NCBI GenBank assembly: GCA_963812075.1
Contig: CAWETN010000018.1
Span: 62,001 to 126,000, forward strand
DNA: 64,000 nt
From: JAMXLO01 sp963812075
GTDB lineage: Bacteria > Pseudomonadota > Alphaproteobacteria > Acetobacterales > Acetobacteraceae
Direction: 5' to 3'
Numbering within the stretch: the stretch's first letter is position 1; each line of letters opens with the position of its first letter. Of the stretch, positions 51,675 to 59,706 are shown piece after piece. Below the pieces are notes generated by a model. That model was not told the origin of the DNA. It ran no database searches and saw only the letters and a program-made list of their open reading frames with translations. The translations under genes and the position numbers were made by a program.

Positions 51675-53240
51675 ATGACCGGCATGACGTGGCTGGCCGG
51701 AGCATGGTCGACCAGGCGCCTGGCCGGCACCGCCGTTCTGGCGTTCGTCCTGCTGGCGCTGATCCCGCCGCACGGCGTCCTCACCGAGAACGAGGAGAAC
51801 TACTTCGCCCTCGCCGACCGGTTCGTGGACGGCAGCGCCTGGCCGCAGGCGACCGCGGTGTTCGATGCGTCGCGCCATCGGATGCTGAGCGATGCCACAC
51901 TTGGCGTCCTCGTATCGACGATCGGCTATACCTGGGCGCAGGCCGCCACCCGGCTGGCGGTGGTCGTCGGCTACCTCCTGGCGCTGCCGCCGCTGTGCGC
52001 GGTCTTCGGGCTCACCGCGCTCGACGCCGCGGTGGTGGTGATGGGCATGTCGCTGATCGGCCAGGACATCGTCGGCGGCGAGTGGCTGTTCAGCGGCTAC
52101 GAGGCGAAGGTCGCCGCGTACATACTGGTGCTGATTGCTCTGCGTCTTGTCCTGCTCGGACGGCGACCGGTCGTTGCGGCGGGGCTGTTTGCCCTGGCGA
52201 CGTGGTTCCATTTCCTGGTCGGCGGCTTCTGGTTCCTGGCCGCCGTGGCGCTGCGGCTGATCGACGCGCCGCGCGACATCCGACCGGCCAGGGCGGTGGC
52301 GCTCTATCTGCTGCTGGTCGCACCGCTGTGCGGCGTCATCGCGCTCTCACGGCTCGCCGACAGCTCTGTCGCACTGGCGTCCGACGTGCCTTCGCCGGAC
52401 GTGATCTACTCCATCATCCGCGAACCGCACCACCAGTCGCCGTTCCTCACCTGGGGGTATTTCCGCGAGCACTGGCTGCCCGGCTACGTCATGGCGGCGC
52501 CGATGCTGCTTGTCTGCCTCGGGGTCGCCCGGTGCGGCGCGACCCGGCGATTGCGTGTGGTCGCGGCCTGGCTGACTGGTCTGCTGGCGTACCTGTTCGT
52601 CGTGCTGGTGCCGAAATATCTCGATCGCGACACCGGCGTGCTGGGCAAGTTCTACCTGTTCCGCCCGTCGTCGCTGATCGAGCTGCTCTGGCTCATCCTG
52701 GCGCTGGCCTGCGCCATGCAGGCTGCGGGGCGTCACGCGCGACTGCTGCGAAGCGTGCTGCTGGCGGCGATCGGCCCGGCGTTCTGCTATCTCCAGGCCG
52801 ATCACGTCGTGCGGGAGGTTCGCGCCGCCGGCGCGGCGGAGCGCGGGAAAGAACTCGTTGCCAGGCAGGTGATGCGGCTGACCGGTCCGGGCGACGTCGT
52901 GCTGCTCGACCCGGACGTGGAGGCGCAATGGCTCGACTTCGAGCGGCGCACCGGGCGGCCGATCTGGGTGACGTGGAAATACGCGCCGACCAACGATGCG
53001 GAGCTGATCAAGTGGTATCGACGCATGGAGCAGCGACGCGTGCTGTTCGAGCGGGGATGCGACCGGCCGATCGACGCATCCGGGCCGGTGTTTCTGCTCA
53101 CCACGCGCGCCACCGCCGCCCGGCTCGCCGCGAATTGCGGCCCGGAAGTCATGGATGCCGGGGGATGGGTGCTGCTGAAGACGTCGCGGCAAGCGGGGGG
53201 CGTGCCGGCGGACGCGCCAGCAGCGCCGCAACCACGCTGA
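51675..53240 (+). CDS. Polytopic membrane protein of unknown function
   Basis: 521 residues with about ten predicted helices; examples are LAGTAVLAFVLLALIPPHGV, LAVVVGYLLALPPLCAVFGL and LIELLWLILALACAM. The N-terminus shows LTENEENYFALADRFV, with acidic residues just after helix 1, as in GT-C glycosyltransferases. A C-terminal soluble part (about residues 395-521) has VARQVMRLTGPGDVVLLDPDVEAQW and may be extracytoplasmic. I do not recognise the family, and a GT-C role is only a guess from topology. Its 3' end overlaps the convergent MFS gene by 92 bases. Control by the divergent TetR is likely. Confidence 0.75.
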   Translation: MTGMTWLAGAWSTRRLAGTAVLAFVLLALIPPHGVLTENEENYFALADRFVDGSAWPQATAVFDASRHRMLSDATLGVLVSTIGYTWAQAATRLAVVVGYLLALPPLCAVFGLTALDAAVVVMGMSLIGQDIVGGEWLFSGYEAKVAAYILVLIALRLVLLGRRPVVAAGLFALATWFHFLVGGFWFLAAVALRLIDAPRDIRPARAVALYLLLVAPLCGVIALSRLADSSVALASDVPSPDVIYSIIREPHHQSPFLTWGYFREHWLPGYVMAAPMLLVCLGVARCGATRRLRVVAAWLTGLLAYLFVVLVPKYLDRDTGVLGKFYLFRPSSLIELLWLILALACAMQAAGRHARLLRSVLLAAIGPAFCYLQADHVVREVRAAGAAERGKELVARQVMRLTGPGDVVLLDPDVEAQWLDFERRTGRPIWVTWKYAPTNDAELIKWYRRMEQRRVLFERGCDRPIDASGPVFLLTTRATAARLAANCGPEVMDAGGWVLLKTSRQAGGVPADAPAAPQPR

Positions 53241-54450
53241 GCGCCGATAAAGCCACGAAGCAGGCGAGCGACAGCTGGTAGCCGCCCGACCGGTCGCGCA
53301 GCACGGCGGAGATCAGCGGGCCCGATGCCTGGGCCAGCACCTGCACCGTGAGCGCGGTGCCGCGGATCGCGCCGTAGCTGGCGCGGCCATAGTAGTCGGC
53401 CCAGGCGATCGGCAGCAGCGTGAGCAGGCCGCCGACGCCGGCGCCGAAGAGTCCGGCCGCGAGATAGCCGTCGAACGGCGTCGCGACGCGCAGCATCGCC
53501 GCCGTGCCGACGCCGAGTGCCGTGCCGGTGCACACCAGCGAATAGCGGATCGGCAGGCGCCGGGGCAGCAGGCCAAAACACAGGCTGGCGACGCCCGACA
53601 TCAGCGAGAACGTGCCGACGATTGCTGCCGCGGTCCCCGGACCGATGCCGCGTTCGATCAGGTATGCCGCTTGGTGCAGGCTGACTCCGGCCTGCACCGG
53701 ATAGGCGAACAGCGCGAACAGCGAAAGCAGCCAGAAGGCGGGCGTGCGCAACGCCGCTTCCCGGGTGAACACGACCTCGATCGGCGCGGCCTCCGCCGCG
53801 GTCCGTGGCGCCGAGTGGTCCGGGAGCAGGCCCAGATCCTCGGGCCGGCGCACCATGAACAGCCAGTTCGGTAGCAGCCCGATGACCAGCACGGCGGTGC
53901 CCACCGCCAGCCAGCCGGCGCGCCAGTCGCTGTGCTGGATCGCCGCCTGCGCGAGCAGCGGCAGGCACACCAGCCCGGCCATTTGCGCCAGCGTGGCGAT
54001 CGCGGTGGCGAAGGCGCGGCGGGCCACGAACCAATTGTTCACTGCGCCGTAGATGCCGAGGTCGAAGGGGCCGGCGAAATTGGTGCGCGCCACGCAGAAC
54101 AGCGCATAGAACATCGCCAGCGAGGCGGTGAGCGAAAGCAGCATGTTCGCCAGGCCGGTGGTCAGTACCGCGAGGCACAGCACGACACGCGCACCACGAC
54201 GATCCAGCAGGCGGCCCAGGGTCGGCGCCGAGAGGGCGGCGACGACGCCGCCCAGCGACACCGCACCGGACAGGGCGGTGCGCGACCAGCCGAAGTCCCG
54301 CGTCATCGGCTCGACGAAGATCGACAGCGTGGCGACCGCACCGCCCTGGCGGGAGAAGCCGGCACAGCACGCGCAGGCCAGCACGACCCAGCCGTAGAAG
54401 AACGGCAGGCGACGCGCGGCGAGACGCGGCAGGGCAGTCGAGGACACCAT
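53149..54450 (-). CDS. MFS transporter, monocarboxylate/OFA-like
   Basis: Twelve-helix transporter of 433 residues. It starts MVSSTALPRLAARRLPFFYGWVV, and the FFYGWVVLACACCAGFSRQG stretch with GWSRTALSGAVSLGGVVAAL is typical of OFA/monocarboxylate porters. Motif A is GRLLDRRGARVVL. Its ATG overlaps the stop of the CopD-cytochrome c gene, so it is probably the last gene of the metal island transcript. The C-terminal tail is Pro/Ala-rich and runs 92 bases into the convergent gene. The substrate is unknown; a role in metal metabolism is inferred only from location. Confidence 0.88.
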   Translation of the reverse strand: MVSSTALPRLAARRLPFFYGWVVLACACCAGFSRQGGAVATLSIFVEPMTRDFGWSRTALSGAVSLGGVVAALSAPTLGRLLDRRGARVVLCLAVLTTGLANMLLSLTASLAMFYALFCVARTNFAGPFDLGIYGAVNNWFVARRAFATAIATLAQMAGLVCLPLLAQAAIQHSDWRAGWLAVGTAVLVIGLLPNWLFMVRRPEDLGLLPDHSAPRTAAEAAPIEVVFTREAALRTPAFWLLSLFALFAYPVQAGVSLHQAAYLIERGIGPGTAAAIVGTFSLMSGVASLCFGLLPRRLPIRYSLVCTGTALGVGTAAMLRVATPFDGYLAAGLFGAGVGGLLTLLPIAWADYYGRASYGAIRGTALTVQVLAQASGPLISAVLRDRSGGYQLSLACFVALSALSVVAALLARPPARPPLAATSSAAPIPRHP

Positions 54451-56330
54451 CAGTGGTGGTGGGCGTGCGCTCCGGCGTCGCCGATGGCAAGCGGATGGGC
54501 GGCCAGGTCGCGCAGCCGCGCAGCGACGATCCCAGGATCTGCCCAGTTGCCGGGATCGCCCGGGCGCCAGGCTTCGCGCAGCAACGCGTTGCGGTCCACC
54601 AGGATCTGCGTGCCGGGCAGCTCGTTCGGCGACACGCCCCGCAGGATCGCCAGCGCGGTCCACAGCTGGCGCTCGCTGGCGACGCACGCATCGCCGGTCG
54701 GCTTGATGCCCGCGTGACGCGCCACGAGGATCGTCGCCGCATCGGCATCCGCGGGCAGGGGTGGCTCGGGGCGCTCCTCGTCCGAGACCGCGATGATGCG
54801 CAGTGGGCGGCCGCGCAGGTCGTCGAGATCGACCATCCGCCCATCGGGGCATTGCGCGTCGAACTGCGGCATCGGCAGCGGCTGCGGCCAGCTTCCCGAG
54901 CGGCGCAATGCGGCGCCGGCGTTGAACGCGTGCAGGTAGTCGATCAGGTACCAGATCGCGTCGCCGGAGACGACGCCGGCGAAGCCGGGCATGGTGGTCC
55001 TGCCCTCGGGAGTCGCAAGGCCGTGCGCGATGAACCAGTAGAGGTCGCCGTCGCTGTGCGCGCGGAAATGGCCTGCCGTGAGGTCGGCCGGCTCGACCGG
55101 CAGCGATTGTGCGGCTGGGCCGTTCCCTTGCGCCCCGGCGCCGTGGCAGACCGCGCAGTTCGCCGTGTAGACACGCGCGCCGCTGACGATCGCCGTGGCG
55201 GCGAACTCGGTGGGCGAGGTGAAGAAGCTGGTCGGATAGGCGGCCACGAACAGCAGATCCAGATGCGGGATCGCCAATGCCTCGACGACGATGAAGATGC
55301 CCAGTGCGGGCCAACGGATGCGGCGCCAGAACGCGCCAGCCGCGAACACGGCGACGCCGAGGACAGCGGCGCTCAGGGCGGGCACGAGTTCGGCCCGCAG
55401 GAAGGGCTCGTCGAACGCGACAAAGCTCAGCCGCCAGGGAAATGGCCAGACCGGCTGCTCATGGGTGCCCGGCGTGAGCGAGGCGAGAAAGCCGGCGGTG
55501 ACGATGACCGCCGCGCCGAGCGCCATCTCGGCCGCAATCGAGCACAGCATGAGACGTCGTGCGCCTGTCGCGACGGCGAGCCGGTCGGTGAGCAGGAGGC
55601 GATTGGCGGCCGCCAGCGCCAGCAGCACGGCGAACAGCCCGAGCTTCACCAGCGCGACATGTCCGTAGCTGGTCCCGAACAGACCGGGGAGTCCGCCCAT
55701 CAGCGCGCCGATCTGCACGACCGCGGTCCCGCCCAGAAGCAGCACCGCGGCAAGTCCGATCGGGGTGAAGTTATGGCAGACGGTCGAGGCGTCCTGCTGC
55801 GGCAGCCGCCCGACCGCGAAGAACAAAGGCGGCAGCCCGCCCAGCCAGGCGCCGCACGCCAGCAGGTGCAGCGCCTCCGAGGCCATCAGCTGGAGGCCGG
55901 CACCACCGCCCATCGCGCCCGCATGGCCAAGTGACGGCTGTATCGCGATGGCCACGCCCGCCACGGCGGTGGGGACGGCGATCCATCTGCGATGTGGAAG
56001 CAGCAGCACCGCGAGCAGCAGCGCGAGACGGGCCAGCAGCCAGTGGCCGAACTGGGTGCGCAGGGCGACGGTCGGCACGGCGTGGAGCGTCGCCGCCACG
56101 GTACCGGTGCCGGCGATCGCCACAGTTTCCATCAGGAGCCAGGCCACGCCGGAGACCAGGCCAACCAGCGTGCTGGCGAGCGCTAGGCGCCGCAGCAGGC
56201 CGCGCATCTGCGCCGCGTCCTCCCCGGCCGGCAGGATGGCCGCCGTGAACAGCAGTGCGCCGAACAGCGACACCAGTGCGGCGACGTGGACGCCGCGCAG
56301 CACCGAGACGGCGATGCCGACGGCGTCCAT
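54450..56330 (-). CDS. CopD-like copper protein fused to cytochrome c and a thioredoxin-like domain
   Basis: 626 residues with an unusual architecture. Residues 1-290 form a CopD membrane domain of about eight helices (VHVAALVSLFGALLFTAAIL, SEALHLLACGAWLGGLPPLF, with membrane histidines). A helical link is followed by a class I cytochrome c, with CAVCH at 392-396 and the axial Met in TTMPGF (447). From about 490 to the end there is a thioredoxin/SCO-like stretch (FDAQCPDGRMVDLDDLRGRPL) with a single cysteine, and a His-rich tail (HAHHH). Three bases separate it from CopC. Copper import or periplasmic copper handling coupled to electron transfer is the inference. Confidence 0.88.
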   Translation of the reverse strand: MDAVGIAVSVLRGVHVAALVSLFGALLFTAAILPAGEDAAQMRGLLRRLALASTLVGLVSGVAWLLMETVAIAGTGTVAATLHAVPTVALRTQFGHWLLARLALLLAVLLLPHRRWIAVPTAVAGVAIAIQPSLGHAGAMGGGAGLQLMASEALHLLACGAWLGGLPPLFFAVGRLPQQDASTVCHNFTPIGLAAVLLLGGTAVVQIGALMGGLPGLFGTSYGHVALVKLGLFAVLLALAAANRLLLTDRLAVATGARRLMLCSIAAEMALGAAVIVTAGFLASLTPGTHEQPVWPFPWRLSFVAFDEPFLRAELVPALSAAVLGVAVFAAGAFWRRIRWPALGIFIVVEALAIPHLDLLFVAAYPTSFFTSPTEFAATAIVSGARVYTANCAVCHGAGAQGNGPAAQSLPVEPADLTAGHFRAHSDGDLYWFIAHGLATPEGRTTMPGFAGVVSGDAIWYLIDYLHAFNAGAALRRSGSWPQPLPMPQFDAQCPDGRMVDLDDLRGRPLRIIAVSDEERPEPPLPADADAATILVARHAGIKPTGDACVASERQLWTALAILRGVSPNELPGTQILVDRNALLREAWRPGDPGNWADPGIVAARLRDLAAHPLAIGDAGAHAHHH

Positions 56331-56333
56331 GCG

Positions 56334-56687
56334 CTAGTGGACCGTGAACTGGAAGCTGCCCTCGGTCTTGTGGGTATCCACCGAGGTGGCGTGCCACACC
56401 ACAGTGTAGGTGCCGGCCGCAAGCGCGGGCAGGTCGACTTCGAGTTGCCGCTTGTTGCCGTTCACCGACTGCGGCTTGCCGGTGGCTATCGCCGTCCCGC
56501 CCGCACCACGCAGTTCGATCGTGCTGAATGCGGGTTCCACGCCCTCGGTGAAGGTCAGCACGACCTGGCGGGGTGGCTGATCCACCTGGCTGCCGACCGG
56601 CGGGACGGCGCGTTCCAGCGCCGCGTGCGCCCAGGCGGGCGACGCGGGACCCAGCATCGCCAGCACGAGCAGGCAAAGCGCGCGCAT
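56334..56687 (-). CDS. copC: CopC family periplasmic copper-binding protein
   Basis: 117 residues. The signal peptide (MRALCLLVLAMLGPASPAWA) leaves His21 as the mature N-terminus. The rest is the CopC beta-barrel (VLTFTEGVEPAFSTIELRG, and AGTYTVVWHATSVDTHKTEG). His21, Asp104 and His106 match the known Cu(II) site of CopC (N-terminal His plus D-x-H), so Cu(II) binding is likely. It lacks the Met-rich Cu(I) site of the Pseudomonas protein. The ATG at 56687 overlaps the stop of the barrel gene, and CopD follows. A periplasmic copper carrier feeding CopD is the expected role. Confidence 0.92.
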   Translation of the reverse strand: MRALCLLVLAMLGPASPAWAHAALERAVPPVGSQVDQPPRQVVLTFTEGVEPAFSTIELRGAGGTAIATGKPQSVNGNKRQLEVDLPALAAGTYTVVWHATSVDTHKTEGSFQFTVH

Positions 56688-57649
56688 CAGTGGAACCACG
56701 CGGCGATCGGCTTGCCCAGACTATTGGGCATCAGGTCGTCGAAGTAGAGGTGGAACTGCGCGATCACGCCAAGGCCGGAGCCGGTCTGCTTGTTGCCGGG
56801 GATCAGCATCTCCACGCTCATTGCATAGCTGTCGGCCGTGTAGTTGACGCCGACGCCGAACAGGAACTGTGTGGTGGTCTGGTTCGGCCTGCTGGCTGAC
56901 GACGACCAGACCATCTCGGCGACTGGCGTGAGCCGGTTGACCCACTCGGGCAGCCCCAGGTCCTTCACCTGGCCTTGCAGGTAGCGCATGCTGTACTGAA
57001 GCGACAGCCCGCCGTTCCACATGTTCGGAATGCCGTTGTTGAACAGCACCTCGCCGGTGTCCGGATCGACGCCGGTCGCCTTCAGCTTCTTGTCGGCAAT
57101 CGCATAGCCAAGCGTGCCGGTGACGGCGAGCGGTCGCAGGTAACCGATCGGCAGGTCACCGAAGCCCTTGCCGAAGAACAGTGTGGGCGAGGTGGAACTG
57201 GTGTCGTCGTTGTCGATCGCTTCGCCCCGGCTGCCGGTGGCGCCGGTGCGGGCGAACTCGCGCGACACGCCGAAGGACAGCATGAACTCATGCTCCGGGT
57301 TGACGTAGATCTTGTATTTCAGGCCGAGTTCGATGTTCTGCCACCCCATCTGCGTCTTCGCGCCGGGTGTGTGCACCCAGGAGTAGCCGTCGGCCACCGA
57401 GAAGCCGAAGTTCTCGGTGATACGCTTGTCGAATTCGAAGCTGAGATTGTAGTTGCCGGACGACACGCCGTCATCTTTGGACGGCAGGAACTGAAAGGTC
57501 GGCAGCGACGCTTCGTCGGCGACGTTTGGATCGTCGATCAGCAGCGTGCTTATGAACATGTGCGGGCCGGCGTAGCCGTGTGCCAGCACGGATTGCAGCG
57601 GCAGCAGGCATGCGCCAGTCAGGACTGCCAGGAACTTCGAGCGTTGCAT
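56687..57649 (-). CDS. Predicted outer-membrane beta-barrel protein of the copper/zinc island
   Basis: 320 residues with a signal peptide (SKFLAVLTGACLLPLQSVLA). The mature part alternates polar and aromatic residues as in transmembrane strands: YNLSFEFDKRITENFGFSVA, FMLSFGVSREFARTG, GGLSLQYSMRYLQG, TTTQFLFGVGVNYTAD, and an end that closes in a strand (AQFHLYFDDL). The mature N-terminus is HGYAGPHMF, a possible metal-binding His. I do not recognise a named family. Its stop overlaps the CopC start, so it is part of the same operon. A metal-uptake porin or copper-linked barrel is plausible, but unproven. Confidence 0.75.
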   Translation of the reverse strand: MQRSKFLAVLTGACLLPLQSVLAHGYAGPHMFISTLLIDDPNVADEASLPTFQFLPSKDDGVSSGNYNLSFEFDKRITENFGFSVADGYSWVHTPGAKTQMGWQNIELGLKYKIYVNPEHEFMLSFGVSREFARTGATGSRGEAIDNDDTSSTSPTLFFGKGFGDLPIGYLRPLAVTGTLGYAIADKKLKATGVDPDTGEVLFNNGIPNMWNGGLSLQYSMRYLQGQVKDLGLPEWVNRLTPVAEMVWSSSASRPNQTTTQFLFGVGVNYTADSYAMSVEMLIPGNKQTGSGLGVIAQFHLYFDDLMPNSLGKPIAAWFH

Positions 57650-57697
57650 CTGCAAGGTTTCCCCTGATGTGAGCGGGCCGAGTAAGCGGAGCCGGAC

Positions 57698-58063
57698 TCA
57701 GATCAGGGTGGGTGGTCCACGTGGCTGGGCGGCGACGGCGGGGGAGGGCGGAGGCGCACGGGGCTGCGCGCCGGCAAAGCGCACCGCGACGACGACCTGT
57801 CTGGGCAGCAGCGCAGGGGTTGTTGCCGGCAGCGCGATCGTCCCGGCGTGCGTCTGGCACATGACGCAGAACGCGCAGTCATGTCCGGTGTGGGCCGGTT
57901 GCGCCGGTGCCGGCTGCCCCTGCTGGGCGTGGAACTGGCAGATCGGTGCCTGGACAATCGTATTGGCGCGGCCCGCCGGTGGCTCGAGCGGCAGCGCCGC
58001 AACCACGACGACCTGGCACCACACCGCGATCCAGGCGGCAACGAACTGCAGGGCGGACTTCAT
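57698..58063 (-). CDS. DUF2946-like small metal-linked protein
   Basis: 121 residues from the ATG at 58063. A signal or anchor helix (FVAAWIAVWCQVVVVAALPL, about 7-26) is followed by a Pro/Ala-rich exported region. The key motif is HDCAFCVMCQTH (residues 61-72), with Cys63, Cys66 and Cys69 flanked by histidines, typical of DUF2946 proteins found beside copper genes. Metal binding is inferred. It lies between the znuB-like gene and the barrel gene, all on the same strand, with nested inverted repeats in the 40-base gap upstream. Confidence 0.72.
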   Translation of the reverse strand: MKSALQFVAAWIAVWCQVVVVAALPLEPPAGRANTIVQAPICQFHAQQGQPAPAQPAHTGHDCAFCVMCQTHAGTIALPATTPALLPRQVVVAVRFAGAQPRAPPPSPAVAAQPRGPPTLI

Positions 58064-58069
58064 CAACCG

Positions 58070-58111
58070 CACATTTCTGATTCTCGAAGCACAATCAGTA
58101 ACATTAATGTG
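58070..58111. repeat. Nested inverted repeats between znuB and the DUF2946 gene
   Basis: Outer arms CACATT (58070-58075) and AATGTG (58106-58111) enclose inner arms CTGATT (58077-58082) and AATCAG (58093-58098), with a 10-base loop. A perfect palindrome ACATTAATGT (58101-58110) overlaps the znuB stop. This could be an intercistronic RNA stem or a metal-regulator site for the downstream copper genes. Confidence 0.45.
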
Positions 58112-58904
58112 TACGGGCGAGCAAGCTTCCTCTGAACGTCGCCAGCAGATAGGCACCGCCGCTCAGCGTGGTGATCCAGAAGCTGGCGGGCCAATCGGTG
58201 GTGAAAGCCAGTGCAAGACCCAGCCATGCCTCGCCCAGTGCCAGCACGACCGAGAGCCCGATGCCAGCCCAGAACCGTGTGGTAAGACGCTGCGCCGCGG
58301 CTGCGGGACCGACCATCAGTGCGAAGACCAGCAGAACGCCGACGATCTGCACCGATTCCGCAACGGCGAGCGCGACGATGGCGAGGAACAGCACCGACAG
58401 AAGTCGTGGCTGCACGCCCTTCGCTTCGGCCAACTCTGGCTGCAGGCTGGCGAATAGCAGCGGCCGGGCGATCGCGCCGAGTGCGCCGACAGCGACGATG
58501 CCCAGCAGCAGCAGCGTCCACACCGTCGCCGCGTCGATGCCCATGATGTTGCCGAACAGCAGCGTCGTCGCCTGGCTGGCGTAGGCAGAGAAGAAGTTCA
58601 GGAACAGCAGGCCGAGTCCGAGCGACATCGACAGCACGATGCCGATCGCCACGTCACGCTGGCCGAGCCGCTCTCCCAGCAGGCCCATGGCTACGCCTCC
58701 GGCGAGCGTCATGGCGATCAGGCCCCAGAGCGGAGCGACGCCGATCAGCACCGCGCCGGTGGCGCCGGCAAAGCCGACATGCGACAGCGCATGGCCGGCG
58801 AAGGTCTGCGCGCGCAGCACCAGGAAGAATCCGGACAGCCCACACACCAGCGCCACCGGGAGAGCGGCGGCGAAGGCGTTCTGCATGAAGTCATACGTGA
58901 ACAT
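58104..58904 (-). CDS. znuB: Zinc ABC transporter permease
   Basis: 266-residue ABC-3 permease with eight to nine helices. It starts MFTYDFMQNAFAAALPVALV, and the family block FLVLRAQTFAGHALSHVGFAGA is clear. VQIVGVLLVFALMVGPAAAA follows in the region near the metal path. It overlaps the znuC-like gene by 14 bases at its start. It is the third gene of a znuA-znuC-znuB order, followed by the copper module. It imports Zn2+ (or Mn2+) from the periplasm; zinc is favoured because of the adjacent Zur. Confidence 0.92.
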   Translation of the reverse strand: MFTYDFMQNAFAAALPVALVCGLSGFFLVLRAQTFAGHALSHVGFAGATGAVLIGVAPLWGLIAMTLAGGVAMGLLGERLGQRDVAIGIVLSMSLGLGLLFLNFFSAYASQATTLLFGNIMGIDAATVWTLLLLGIVAVGALGAIARPLLFASLQPELAEAKGVQPRLLSVLFLAIVALAVAESVQIVGVLLVFALMVGPAAAAQRLTTRFWAGIGLSVVLALGEAWLGLALAFTTDWPASFWITTLSGGAYLLATFRGSLLARTH

Positions 58905-59706
58905 GATGCGCGCCGTGGTCGTGCCGGTGGGCGTCGTGCTCCACGTCGTGCCCGCCCGACATCACGAAGATCCGTCCGTTGACCCGCACCACCTCGATTT
59001 CGGAACCGTACAGCCGCGACAGCACCGGGCCGGTGACGACATCGTCCACCGTGCCGAGTGCGGCATGGCCGTGGCCCAGGTAGAGCACGCGATCCAGCGC
59101 GCCCAGCAGCGGGTTCAGTTCGTGCGCGCTGAACAGCACGGCGATGCCCAGCTCCTGTTGCAGCGCGCGCGTCAGCTCGACCACCGCACGCTGATGATTC
59201 GGGTCGAGGCTGATCAGCGGCTCGTCCAGCAGCAGCAGGCGCGGCCGCCCCAGCAGTGCCTGCGCCAGCAGCAGGCGCTGGCGCTCGCCGCCCGAGGTCT
59301 CCGCCAGCGGCCGGCGCGCCAGGTCGGTCGCCTGCACGCGCGCGAGCGCCCAGGCGACCTCCTGGCGCGCGTCGCGGCCGAGCAGCGGCAGGCCCCAGCG
59401 GTGGCCGTTGATGCCGCTGGCGACGAAGTCCCGGCCGGTGAGGCGCAGCTGATCCAGCGCCCCGCGCATTTGCGGCATGTAGCCGATCGTGGAATTGCCG
59501 CGCGCCACCGGCCGGCCCAGCACGCGGATGGTACCCTGGCGCGGCGGCAGCAGGCCCAGGATGGCGCGCATCAGCGTGGTCTTGCCCGCGCCGTTCGGCC
59601 CGAACACCCCGACGAACTCGCTGTCGCCGATTGCGAGGTCGATGCCGGCGAGCACCGTCCGCGCGCCGAACCCCAGCGTCACACCGGCGAACTCCACGGC
59701 GCTCAT
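58891..59706 (-). CDS. znuC: Zinc ABC transporter ATP-binding protein
   Basis: 271 residues from the ATG at 59706. Walker A is GPNGAGKT (36-43). YMPQMRGALDQLRLTGRDFV follows, then the signature TSGGERQR, Walker B LLLLDEPLISLD and the switch region FSAHELNPLL. A His-rich C-terminus (GGHDVEHDAHRHDHGAHHVHV broken across the tail) is common in zinc ABC ATPases and may sense or buffer metal. Its start overlaps the znuA stop by 4 bases and its end overlaps znuB, so the three are coupled. Confidence 0.93.
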   Translation of the reverse strand: MSAVEFAGVTLGFGARTVLAGIDLAIGDSEFVGVFGPNGAGKTTLMRAILGLLPPRQGTIRVLGRPVARGNSTIGYMPQMRGALDQLRLTGRDFVASGINGHRWGLPLLGRDARQEVAWALARVQATDLARRPLAETSGGERQRLLLAQALLGRPRLLLLDEPLISLDPNHQRAVVELTRALQQELGIAVLFSAHELNPLLGALDRVLYLGHGHAALGTVDDVVTGPVLSRLYGSEIEVVRVNGRIFVMSGGHDVEHDAHRHDHGAHHVHV

